Source: Alphaproteobacteria bacterium (GTDB lineage Bacteria > Pseudomonadota > Alphaproteobacteria > SMXP01). From it: a stretch of 11,437 nt of DNA. Below, piece after piece: positions 5,883 to 11,437 of the stretch (within the stretch, counting starts at the first letter, position 1; the number at the start of each line of letters is the position of its first letter). The notes beneath the pieces were generated by a model. It was not told the origin of the DNA. It ran no database searches and was given only the letters and a program-made list of their open reading frames with translations. The stretch spans positions 1-11,437 of the forward strand of contig JANQLI010000034.1 in NCBI GenBank assembly GCA_028280675.1. Reading direction: 5' to 3'. Position numbers and translations under genes: made by a program.

Positions 5883-6652
5883 TCCGCCGCCTCTTGTTTT
5901 GCACCGAGAACAAAGAGATCCTCCGCGAACTCTTCATCCACCCAAAAGTTTTGCCAATCAATATCCACCGTCATGATGCCATCATAGAAATGGCGCACCC
6001 GCCCTGCCTGACGAAAGCGCGGGTTCTCGGACCACATGAAATCGGAATAGAGCCGCTTATGCCACCCGCGCGGCGTATCGAAATGCACACTCCGTATGCT
6101 GAAATCTTGTTTATCGACACCAAAAAGCGTGTCTTGTCCGGTGGAGTCGGTGACTTTGACCATATAGACCGGATGCGCTTCGATCATTTGATCGGTGAGA
6201 CGCGTGACCGCATAGCCATCCCACAGCGCCCGGCGAAACGCGCCGAAACCATAGCCGCCACTCGCTTGCGCGCTTTCTTGTTGTTCCTCCGGTAAGGGCC
6301 CATCTTGGTTATACGAGAGCGACCCATCAAACGCGGTTTGGAACATCACCGTGTCACCGACTTTCGAATCGAGGCGGAATTTCCCATTGGCCACGTGCGC
6401 TGCGCCGCCATCGACAGGGTAGACCCGCCACATCTCATAGCCATCAGCGAGCGCCGACTTGCCATAAGAGCCGTCTTTGTAAAACGCTGCCACCCCTTTG
6501 AGATGCATGGTCTTAGCATTGAGCCACGCCTCCCCGCCTGCCTCTTCATAGGCACGGGTGATGATCTGTTCGGCCGTCAGAGGTGCCGCCTCCTCGGCGA
6601 GTGCCGCGCTGCTACTCAAACCCAAAGCGATGACGAATACAAACCTGAACAT
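5879..6652 (-). CDS. Exported protein of unknown function, possible LolA-like fold
   Basis: A 257-aa protein with a clear Sec signal peptide, MFRFVFVIALGLSSSAALA, likely cut after Ala19. The mature part has few helices and many strand-like stretches (KTMHLKGVAAFY, GKFRLDSKVGDTVMFQTAFDG, HPVYMVKVTDSTGQDTLFGVD, FSIRSVHFDTP), with aromatic-rich segments near the end. The AGGEAWLNAKT opening followed by alternating strands resembles LolA/LolB-like periplasmic proteins, but I do not recognise a named family, so the fold is a guess. The ATG at 6652 is supported by AGGAG 7 nt upstream and by the signal peptide. The frame stays open for 38 codons upstream only because it reads through a palindromic repeat. 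The ATGA overlap with the b561 gene suggests a periplasmic partner for that cytochrome. Confidence 0.8.
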   Translation of the reverse strand: MFRFVFVIALGLSSSAALAEEAAPLTAEQIITRAYEEAGGEAWLNAKTMHLKGVAAFYKDGSYGKSALADGYEMWRVYPVDGGAAHVANGKFRLDSKVGDTVMFQTAFDGSLSYNQDGPLPEEQQESAQASGGYGFGAFRRALWDGYAVTRLTDQMIEAHPVYMVKVTDSTGQDTLFGVDKQDFSIRSVHFDTPRGWHKRLYSDFMWSENPRFRQAGRVRHFYDGIMTVDIDWQNFWVDEEFAEDLFVLGAKQEAAE

Positions 6653-6682
6653 GTTACGTCTCCTAATCTCAACTCTACGTTT

Positions 6683-6708
6683 GTCATCCCCACGAAAGTG
6701 GGGACCCA
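6683..6708 (+). repeat. REP-like palindrome, copy A (GAAA-loop type)
   Basis: Head GTCA, then a 7-bp stem TCCCCAC/GTGGGGA closed by a GAAA tetraloop (6687-6704), then tail CCCA. It lies 5 nt beyond the stop of the minus-strand GIY-YIG gene and 30 nt before the start of the exported-protein gene. No U-run follows on either strand, so it is not a classical terminator. In the minus-strand frame it would encode the repeat-type peptide PLGPHFRGDDK. Confidence 0.75.
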
Positions 6709-6713
6709 ATGGC

Positions 6714-7001
6714 TTATCCATTGATTGTTTCATAGAGATCATCCCATTCAGGGTTTTCTTGCTCAATCAATTGAATCTTCCACGCTCTGTCCCATTTCTT
6801 CAAGCGTTTTTCGCGCAAAATCGCATCATTCACATCTTCGTACATTTCGACATGGACTAACCGTTTGACGACATGTTTTTTAGTGAAGCCCTTCACCAAT
6901 TCTTCTTTGTGCTCCCAGGCACGGCGCGCAATATCATTCGTCATTCCGATATAGAGCGTGCCGTTCTTTCGACTTGCAAGAATGTAAGTGTAATAGGGCA
7001 T
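6714..7001 (-). CDS. Small stand-alone GIY-YIG endonuclease-fold protein
   Basis: A 95-aa protein made almost wholly of one GIY-YIG domain. YYTYILASRKNGTLYIGMTN holds the two signature strands: Tyr6-Ile7-Leu8 in the GIY position and Tyr17-Ile18-Gly19 as YIG. Arg26/Arg27 (ARRAWEHK) supplies the catalytic arginine and Glu64 (LREKRLKKW) the metal-binding glutamate. It ends NPEWDDLY, as many short bacterial members do. These often occur in several copies per genome and have no settled role; some members are DNA repair or homing-type nucleases. The active-site residues look intact. The ATG has no obvious Shine-Dalgarno. REP-like copies A and B, in the same orientation, lie 5 nt after its stop and 30 nt before its start. 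Confidence 0.9.
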   Translation of the reverse strand: MPYYTYILASRKNGTLYIGMTNDIARRAWEHKEELVKGFTKKHVVKRLVHVEMYEDVNDAILREKRLKKWDRAWKIQLIEQENPEWDDLYETING

Positions 7002-7031
7002 ATTTTATTTTACGCATATCCAACCTACAAT

Positions 7032-7054
7032 GTCATTCCCATGAAAGCGGGAAC
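7032..7054 (+). repeat. REP-like palindrome, copy B (GAAA-loop type)
   Basis: Head GTCA and stem TTCCC/GGGAA around a CAT-type inner part (one A-C mismatch and one G-U) closed by the same GAAA loop as copy A (7036-7053). It has the same orientation as copy A. It lies 30 nt upstream of the GIY-YIG start codon. Confidence 0.65.
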
Positions 7055-7063
7055 ATACTCGCA

Positions 7064-7085
7064 CGTCCGCTTGTTGAAGCGGATG
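7064..7085. repeat. Hairpin between REP-like copies B and C
   Basis: TCCGCTT (7066-7072) and AAGCGGA (7077-7083) pair perfectly around loop GTTG. A G-U pair and a C-G pair extend the stem to 9 bp (7064-7085). It is not of the GTCAYYCCC type. It forms the middle of a three-hairpin stretch spanning 7032-7162. Confidence 0.55.
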
Positions 7086-7138
7086 ATATAGAGCGCAGTG
7101 CAAACATCATTCTCTTATACAAGTGGCATTGAGAGTAG

Positions 7139-7162
7139 ACCCCCAGTCAAGCTGGGGGTGAC
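7139..7162 (-). repeat. REP-like palindrome, copy C (GCTTGAC type, inverted)
   Basis: Read on the minus strand it begins GTCACCCCCAGCTTGAC and ends GGGGGT. The 8-bp stem ACCCCCAG/CTGGGGGT (7139-7146 with 7152-7159) encloses a 5-nt loop. It shares the GTCAYYCCC head with copies A and B but has a different loop and the opposite orientation, so the tails of B and C face each other across about 85 nt. On the plus strand an A/T-rich run follows, so some terminator activity is possible. Confidence 0.7.
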
Positions 7163-7277
7163 AAAATTTATTTTAATGAGAAAACAAACAAACGCCCCAC
7201 TCTTTCCACATTACCTCCCTCATGTCGCCGCAAGCGCGCGGCACAATAGCATTATAGTAACTACACGAGTACGCCGC

Positions 7278-7808
7278 ATGATCATCGCCCATCTGCCCGT
7301 CGCCTATCTGGCCGCTACCGGAATCAGACACCGCACAAAAACACCCCAAATGCAAACCGCCTGGAGTCTGCCGATGATCGCTTGTTTGATCGGTGGCATC
7401 GCGCCCGATTTTGACCTCCTCTATTTTTACACCATTGGCGGGCGGCACATAAATCACCACGCCTATATCACCCACACGCCCTTTTATTGGGCCTGCGCGG
7501 CGACGATCACATTCGTCGCGATTCACACCATCAGTGATGCAACGAAACGATCACGCCTAAGATGGATTGCCGGAATGTTTTTCGTCGGCATTCTCACCCA
7601 TCATGTGCTGGATAGTTTTGTCGGCTGGCTCTATTGGTTTTATCCGTTCTCGGATCAAAAAGTCGGCGGTTTTGTTGTCATTCCCTCCATCTATTCGAGC
7701 TGGTGGCTGTGGAACTTCATCCTTCACTGGACGTTCTTGGTGGAGCTCACAATTGTCACAGCGGCAGGTGTCGTTTGGTGGCGTTCGGCGTTCGCCGAAT
7801 CCCCTTGA
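7278..7808 (+). CDS. Membrane metal-dependent hydrolase, YdjM/DUF457 type
   Basis: A 176-aa inner-membrane protein of the YdjM-like (DUF457) putative metal-dependent hydrolase family. Candidate metal ligands are spread as in the family: His5 (MIIAHLP), Asp44 and Asp46 (GIAPDFD), His60/His61 and His66 (NHHAYITHTP), and His108 with Asp112 (THHVLDS). They lie between hydrophobic helices. The substrate is unknown; the wider fold resembles zinc phospholipase C-like membrane enzymes. The frame is open for 60 codons upstream through repeat C, but the family N-terminus begins at MIIAHLP, so I start at 7278. No good Shine-Dalgarno is visible. TATAGT at 7253-7258 could be a -10 box giving a very short leader. 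The stop overlaps the -35 box of the next promoter. Confidence 0.82.
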   Translation: MIIAHLPVAYLAATGIRHRTKTPQMQTAWSLPMIACLIGGIAPDFDLLYFYTIGGRHINHHAYITHTPFYWACAATITFVAIHTISDATKRSRLRWIAGMFFVGILTHHVLDSFVGWLYWFYPFSDQKVGGFVVIPSIYSSWWLWNFILHWTFLVELTIVTAAGVVWWRSAFAESP

Positions 7809-7832
7809 CGTTGCCTCAAATTTCGCTATAAA
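7805..7832 (+). promoter_or_regulatory. Sigma70 promoter for rpmI-rplT-pheS
   Basis: TTGACG (7805-7810), a 16-nt spacer, then TATAAA (7827-7832); each box matches five of six consensus bases. The start point would fall near 7839, giving a leader of about 118 nt before rpmI. The -35 box overlaps the stop codon of the preceding hydrolase gene. Confidence 0.7.
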
Positions 7833-7845
7833 CCGCGCCTTCGGG

Positions 7846-7940
7846 ACCGCCTGGCCGGATGGCATGCCATGGCGGTGCATCAAGACTGACTCTGCCCCTC
7901 TGATATAGAGGAAACCGCAGAAAATCGGGGTTTTCACCCC
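7846..7940 (+). promoter_or_regulatory. Structured 5' leader of rpmI-rplT
   Basis: Three hairpins lie between the promoter and the ribosome site. First, ACCGCCTGGC (7846-7855) pairs with GCCATGGCGGT (7866-7876), 10 bp with one bulged T. Second, CCTCT-GATAT-AGAGG (7897-7911). Third, GGGGT-TTTC-ACCCC (7927-7940), which competes with GAAAA-N6-TTTTC (7920-7935). L20 is known to repress its own operon through leader RNA in E. coli and B. subtilis, so a similar control is plausible here. That is inference from position and folding only. Confidence 0.4.
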
Positions 7941-7956
7941 ATACAGGAGACAGCAA

Positions 7957-8154
7957 ATGCCTAAGATGAAGACCAAAAGTGGTGCGAAAAAGCGCTTTAA
8001 GGTCACCGCCAAGGGCCGCGTCAAAGTCGGCCAAGCTGGCAAACGCCACGGCATGATCAAAAAAACGCCCAAGCAAATCCGGAGCCTGCGTGGCACCAAA
8101 ACCTTGAGCAAAGCGGACGAGCGTATCGTCAAGCAGTTCCTGCCGTATGCCTAA
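7957..8154 (+). CDS. rpmI: 50S ribosomal protein L35
   Basis: A 65-aa protein of the normal L35 length, very basic. It opens MPKMKTKSGAKKRFKVTAKG and ends VKQFLPYA, both diagnostic. It is a component of the large ribosomal subunit. AGGAGA lies 6 nt before the ATG. It is the first gene after the promoter at 7805-7832, followed by rplT 46 nt later in the usual rpmI-rplT order; infC, which precedes rpmI in many bacteria, is not here. Confidence 0.98.
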   Translation: MPKMKTKSGAKKRFKVTAKGRVKVGQAGKRHGMIKKTPKQIRSLRGTKTLSKADERIVKQFLPYA

Positions 8155-8200
8155 TCCTGGCGCATAAATCCGACTTTAAGACCGTTTAGGAGCATCACCC

Positions 8201-8557
8201 ATGTCACGAGTGAAACGCGGGGTCACGACCCACGCCCGTCATCGCAAAGTTATCAAAGCGGCCAAAGGCTATTACGGCCGCCGCAAAAATACCTTCCGCA
8301 TTGCCAACCAGGCTGTCGAGAAAGCGGGGCAATACGCTTATCGTGACCGCAAAGCCCGGAAGCGTAATTTCCGGTCTTTGTGGATTCAACGCATCAACGC
8401 CGCCGCGCGTGAGCACGGTATGACCTATGGCCGATTTATCAACGGCCTCAGCGTCGCAGGCATTGAGGTGGACCGGAAAGTATTGGCCGACCTTGCTGTC
8501 CGCGAACCTGGGGCCTTCAAAGCTCTGGTCGATCAAGCGCAAGCAGCACTGAACTAA
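8201..8557 (+). CDS. rplT: 50S ribosomal protein L20
   Basis: A 118-aa protein of the normal L20 length. It binds 23S rRNA early in assembly of the large subunit. The long basic N-terminal extension is intact (SRVKRGVTTHARHRKVIKAA then GYYGRRKNTFRIANQAVEKA), followed by the globular RNA-binding domain (RDRKARKRNFRSLWIQRINA, YGRFINGLSVAGIEVDRKVL). AGGAG precedes the ATG by 8 nt. L20 is the usual autoregulator of the rpmI-rplT unit. pheS begins 90 nt downstream. Confidence 0.98.
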   Translation: MSRVKRGVTTHARHRKVIKAAKGYYGRRKNTFRIANQAVEKAGQYAYRDRKARKRNFRSLWIQRINAAAREHGMTYGRFINGLSVAGIEVDRKVLADLAVREPGAFKALVDQAQAALN

Positions 8558-8591
8558 ACGCACACAATTCTATTGCCAACGGTCAGGGCGC

Positions 8592-8608
8592 CCCGCATTG
8601 TATGCGGG
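8592..8608 (+). repeat. GC-rich hairpin between rplT and pheS
   Basis: CCCGCAT (8592-8598) pairs with ATGCGGG (8602-8608) around a TGT loop, giving 7 bp, followed by ACCC. A GTCA lies 9 nt before the stem, so it faintly resembles the REP-like copies near 6683-7162. There is no U-run, so full termination is unlikely. It could be a processing or pausing site that lowers pheS expression relative to the ribosomal genes. Confidence 0.5.
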
Positions 8609-8647
8609 ACCCTTGGCCCGTGCGTGTTTGACAAAGGCGACAGTTAA

Positions 8648-9724
8648 ATGGCGGATATAGAAACACTCCAATCAGAGATTCTCGCTGAGGTCGAGGCCGC
8701 AGGCGATGAACGTGCGCTTGAGGATGTGCGCATTTCCGCGCTCGGCAAAAAGGGGCGTGTGTCCGAGCTGATGAAGGGCCTTGGGAAAATGGATCCCGAG
8801 GAACGCAAAACCATGGGCCCGGCGCTGAATGGCCTCAAAAACACTATAGTAGACGCCATCGACGCGAAAAAGTCCGCGCTTCATGAAGCCGCCCTAGATG
8901 CACGGCTCGCGTCAGAAAAAGTCGATGTCACGTTACCTATCGCGCCGGAGGCGAAAGGCTCGATCCATCCGGTCAGCCAAGTCTTTGACGAAATCACCGC
9001 CATCTTCGCCGATATGGGATTTGCGGTGAAAGAAGGCCCGGACATTGAAGATGATTTCCATAACTTTACCGCACTAAATTTCCCCGATGGGCACCCGGCG
9101 CGGGAAATGCATGACACGTTTTTCTTTCACCCCGATGAAAATGGGGATCGGAAACTCCTCCGCACGCATACATCCCCTGTGCAAATCCGCACCATGATGC
9201 AGGAAAAGCCGCCGCTGCGGATTATCGTACCGGGCAAAACCTATCGCTGCGATTCGGACCAAACCCATACGCCGATGTTTCACCAACTCGAAGGCTTGGT
9301 GATCGACAAAGAAACCCATATGGGCCACTTGAAATGGTGCCTTGAAGAGTTCGTCAAAGCCTTTTTTGAGGTGGATAAATTGCGCTCACGCTTCCGCCCG
9401 CACTTTTTTCCGTTCACGGAACCAAGCGCTGAAATGGACATTGGTTACGAAAAAGTCGGCAATGAAATTCGCATCGGCCAAGGGGATAACTGGATGGAAA
9501 TTTTGGGATGTGGCATGGTGCATCCGAATGTCCTGCGCAATGTCGGCCTTGATCCGGACGAATATCAAGGCTTTGCCTTTGGCCTCGGGGTCGATCGCCT
9601 TGCCATGCTGAAATACGGCATTCCAGATCTGCGTGATTTCTTCGCCGCCGACATTCGCTGGCTCAAACATTACGGCTTTGCACCGCTGGATATGCCCAAC
9701 CTAGCGAGTGGTTTGAGTAGATAG
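8648..9724 (+). CDS. pheS: Phenylalanyl-tRNA synthetase alpha subunit
   Basis: A 358-aa class II synthetase catalytic subunit, which works as an alpha2-beta2 tetramer with PheT to charge tRNA-Phe. Residues 1 to about 90 form the N-terminal coiled-coil tRNA-binding arm (including ISALGKKGRVSELMKGLGKM). The catalytic core follows: GSIHPVSQVFDEITAIFADM, HDTFFFHP, LLRTHTSPVQIRTM, the motif 2 region YRCDSDQTHTPMFHQLEGL, FRPHFFPFTEPSAEMDIGY, and motif 3 GLGVDRLAMLKYGIPDLRDF. Nothing essential appears missing. The Shine-Dalgarno is weak (AAAGGCGA about 8 nt upstream). Normally pheT follows within a few dozen bases; here a foreign-looking gene of about 700 nt lies between them. Confidence 0.98.
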   Translation: MADIETLQSEILAEVEAAGDERALEDVRISALGKKGRVSELMKGLGKMDPEERKTMGPALNGLKNTIVDAIDAKKSALHEAALDARLASEKVDVTLPIAPEAKGSIHPVSQVFDEITAIFADMGFAVKEGPDIEDDFHNFTALNFPDGHPAREMHDTFFFHPDENGDRKLLRTHTSPVQIRTMMQEKPPLRIIVPGKTYRCDSDQTHTPMFHQLEGLVIDKETHMGHLKWCLEEFVKAFFEVDKLRSRFRPHFFPFTEPSAEMDIGYEKVGNEIRIGQGDNWMEILGCGMVHPNVLRNVGLDPDEYQGFAFGLGVDRLAMLKYGIPDLRDFFAADIRWLKHYGFAPLDMPNLASGLSR

Positions 9725-9744
9725 CATGCATGAAAGGTTATGAC

Positions 9745-10428
9745 ATGAACATTACAGCTGTTGTTTCATCTGTCATAGCAATCCTTACGGCAGCAATTAT
9801 TGTAGCCTTATGGAAACTTATATATCAGAAGCGTGTTATCGCAATTGGCGAACCTAAAGTAGAAAATCCTTACGGGAATACAGACACAGGCACTCGCAAT
9901 CTGCCCTTTGCTGTCCGCTTTCTTCGCGTGCCAATAACATCCCGTATTTTCAAAAGCGTTGATGTGGAATGCAAATTACGCATTAGGACAGAAGCTGGTG
10001 ATGACGTAGACTGCCCCAACATCATTCATTGGGAAAGACAACGCTCAAAGGACAAAGCACATACACTCGACATGCATCAAAATTTAAAGTCACAGCGTGA
10101 TATTGTGGAGCATATGTATCAGTACCATTTCATTGCAAATGAGCCCATTACTATTCAAAAAAATCAACAAAAATCGGTCGATCTCCTTATGAAGATTGAC
10201 GGACTGGATTATGCAATAACAACAAACTCAAGCGAAAATCACTTATACCCCGGAATATATCACTTACTTCTCATCGTATCATCACGTAGTCCAGGAAATA
10301 TTCTAACAAAATTTATGTGCATTGAAGTACGAAAGGGTATCGATGGCTTTGCAGAAGTGCCAACTACAAAAGAAGATGAAATCACCGTTTGGAGTGATGT
10401 GATAGCAAGCCAAGGTTTGCCCTATTAA
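9745..10428 (+). CDS. Membrane-anchored hypothetical protein inserted between pheS and pheT
   Basis: A 227-aa protein I do not recognise. One N-terminal transmembrane helix (about residues 4-25, ITAVVSSVIAILTAAIIVAL) is followed by KLIYQKR, so the positive-inside rule puts the roughly 195-residue C-terminal part in the cytoplasm. That part reads as mostly beta strands (FKSVDVECKLRIRT, ITIQKNQQKSVDLLMKIDGL, YPGIYHLLLIVSS, FMCIEVRKG) with a polar central stretch, suggesting a beta-sandwich-like domain. I start at 9745 because AAAGG lies 7 nt upstream; an in-frame ATG at 9730 adds five residues. Three 60-base stretches counted by hand are 33-37% GC, against 53% for one in the adjacent pheS. Codon use is also A/T-ending, unlike its neighbours. 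This points to recent transfer. It is probably transcribed with pheS and pheT. Confidence 0.75.
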   Translation: MNITAVVSSVIAILTAAIIVALWKLIYQKRVIAIGEPKVENPYGNTDTGTRNLPFAVRFLRVPITSRIFKSVDVECKLRIRTEAGDDVDCPNIIHWERQRSKDKAHTLDMHQNLKSQRDIVEHMYQYHFIANEPITIQKNQQKSVDLLMKIDGLDYAITTNSSENHLYPGIYHLLLIVSSRSPGNILTKFMCIEVRKGIDGFAEVPTTKEDEITVWSDVIASQGLPY

Positions 10429-10470
10429 GAACACGCTCTCATTGCCCAAAGATTGAAAGTCTAAAGTGTC

Positions 10471-11437
10471 ATGAAATTCTCCTTAAGCTGGCTGAAAGAT
10501 CACCTCGACACCACCGCCTCGATTGATGAGGTGGTGGAGACCATGATCCGTATCGGATTGGAAATGGAAGAGGTCAAAGACCCGGCCAAAGATCTCGCCG
10601 ATTACAAAATCGCCGAGGTGCTGGAAGCCACGCCCCATCCAGATGCAGACAAATTGCAAGTGCTCAAAGTCACCAATGGCGCGGAGACGTTACAAGTGGT
10701 CTGCGGCGCACCCAATGCCCGCGCGGGCATGAAAGGGGTGTTTGCCCCTGTCGGCACATATGTCCCCGGCATTGATGTGACGCTGACAAAAGCGAAAATT
10801 CGCGGCGTCGAAAGCTTTGGCATGATGTGCAGTGAGGCCGAGCTTGAACTCTCGGACGAGCATGACGGTATTATTGACTTGGATAGCGGGCTTGCTGTGG
10901 GCAGCCCGGCTGCGGAAGCGCTGGGCCTCAATGATCCGGTGATCGATTTTGAAGTCACCCCCAACCGCCCGGACACCTGCGGTGTCATTGGCGTCGCGCG
11001 GGATTTGGCGGCAGCGACGCTCGGCACCCTCATAAATGTGGATGTGGAGCCGGTGACCGGCACCTTCCCCTGCCCCATTGATATTGGCTTAAAGTTTTCT
11101 GACGACACCAAAGAGACCTGCCCGATTTTTGCCGGGCGCGTGATCAAAGGCGTGAAAAACGGTCCATCGCCGGATTGGCTGCAGCAAAGGCTGAAAAGCA
11201 TTGGCCTGCGCCCGATCAACGCGCTGGTCGATGTCACGAATTATATTTCTTTTGACCGTGCACGCCCGATGCACGCTTATGACGCGAGCAAAATTCAAGG
11301 ACAAATTCATGCCCGCCTTGCCACCGCGGGCGAAAAACTCCTCGCGCTGGACGAAGAAGAATACACCCTCACATCCGAGATGTGTGTCATCGCCGATGAC
11401 AGTGGCGCGATTGGTTTAGGCGGTGTGATGGGCGGCA
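10471..11437 (+). CDS. pheT: Phenylalanyl-tRNA synthetase beta subunit, N-terminal 322 residues (cut by window edge)
   Basis: The frame is open from the ATG at 10471 to the window end without a stop: 322 codons of a protein usually about 800 long. It opens MKFSLSWLKDHLDTTASIDE, the standard PheT start. An EMAP/tRNA-binding-like domain follows at about residues 40-150 (YKIAEVLEATPHPDADKLQV, QVVCGAPNARAGMKGVFAPV, IRGVESFGMMCSEAEL). Next are FEVTPNRPDTCGVIGVARDL and the start of the B3/B4 editing region (LRPINALVDVTNYISFDRARPMHAYDASKI, then GLGGVMGG). The catalytic-like core is beyond the window. No clear Shine-Dalgarno precedes the ATG (TCTAAAGTGTC), perhaps because the upstream gene separated it from its native leader. 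With pheS it forms the alpha2-beta2 enzyme. Confidence 0.97.
   Translation, partial: MKFSLSWLKDHLDTTASIDEVVETMIRIGLEMEEVKDPAKDLADYKIAEVLEATPHPDADKLQVLKVTNGAETLQVVCGAPNARAGMKGVFAPVGTYVPGIDVTLTKAKIRGVESFGMMCSEAELELSDEHDGIIDLDSGLAVGSPAAEALGLNDPVIDFEVTPNRPDTCGVIGVARDLAAATLGTLINVDVEPVTGTFPCPIDIGLKFSDDTKETCPIFAGRVIKGVKNGPSPDWLQQRLKSIGLRPINALVDVTNYISFDRARPMHAYDASKIQGQIHARLATAGEKLLALDEEEYTLTSEMCVIADDSGAIGLGGVMGG

Noticed and set aside
6653..6766. 38-codon N-terminal extension of the exported-protein gene
   Set aside because: It reads through a palindromic repeat and overlaps the end of the GIY-YIG gene. The signal peptide and Shine-Dalgarno at 6652 fix the real start.
7098..7277. 60-codon N-terminal extension of the hydrolase gene
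   Set aside because: It reads through repeat copy C and has no family similarity; the conserved N-terminus starts at 7278.
8628..8633. TTGACA just upstream of pheS, considered as a -35 box
   Set aside because: A -10 box at the proper distance would fall inside the pheS coding sequence, and no matching sequence is there.
10602..11237. 211-codon minus-strand ORF antisense to pheT
   Set aside because: It is a shadow of the pheT coding frame, Ser/Pro-rich and without family similarity.

Overview
The window looks like a chromosomal segment of an alphaproteobacterium with about 50% GC. This rests on the protein families (a SufU/IscU-type scaffold lacking the third cysteine, an MhpR-like IclR regulator, a 196-aa PNPOx-like protein with a long C-terminal tail), on the rpmI-rplT-pheS-pheT order without infC, and on short palindromic repeats starting GTCAYYCCC of a type I associate with many alphaproteobacterial genomes. 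Order and genus cannot be assigned. Most genes are housekeeping. No transposase, CRISPR array, rRNA or tRNA was seen.

Layout. 1-2722, minus strand: cysS, an Fe-S scaffold, a PNPOx-like flavoprotein and the start of cysK, read right to left as a cysteine/sulfur-themed gene string. 2723-3027: divergent intergenic region with a near-consensus sigma70 promoter for folE, a 17-bp palindrome in its spacer, a second 17-bp palindrome nearer cysS, and a structured folE leader. 3028-4230, plus: folE and hisI, two metal-dependent cyclohydrolases 27 nt apart. 4448-5317, plus: an MhpR-like IclR regulator, convergent with the next block. 5322-7001, minus: a small GIY-YIG nuclease, an exported protein of unknown function and a cytochrome b561; the last two overlap by ATGA. 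7278-7808, plus: a small membrane hydrolase of the YdjM/DUF457 type. 7805 onward, plus: a promoter, then rpmI, rplT, pheS, an AT-rich membrane-anchored hypothetical gene, and pheT cut by the window edge.

The two most unusual features are (i) the foreign-looking membrane-anchored gene (9745-10428) between pheS and pheT, the two subunits of one enzyme that are normally adjacent, and (ii) the GIY-YIG nuclease gene bracketed by same-orientation REP-like palindromes with a GAAA loop, with a third palindrome of a related subfamily in inverted orientation nearby. HisI and the Fe-S scaffold each lack an expected metal-ligand residue. No clearly new multi-gene system is visible; the nuclease-repeat pairing is the nearest candidate.
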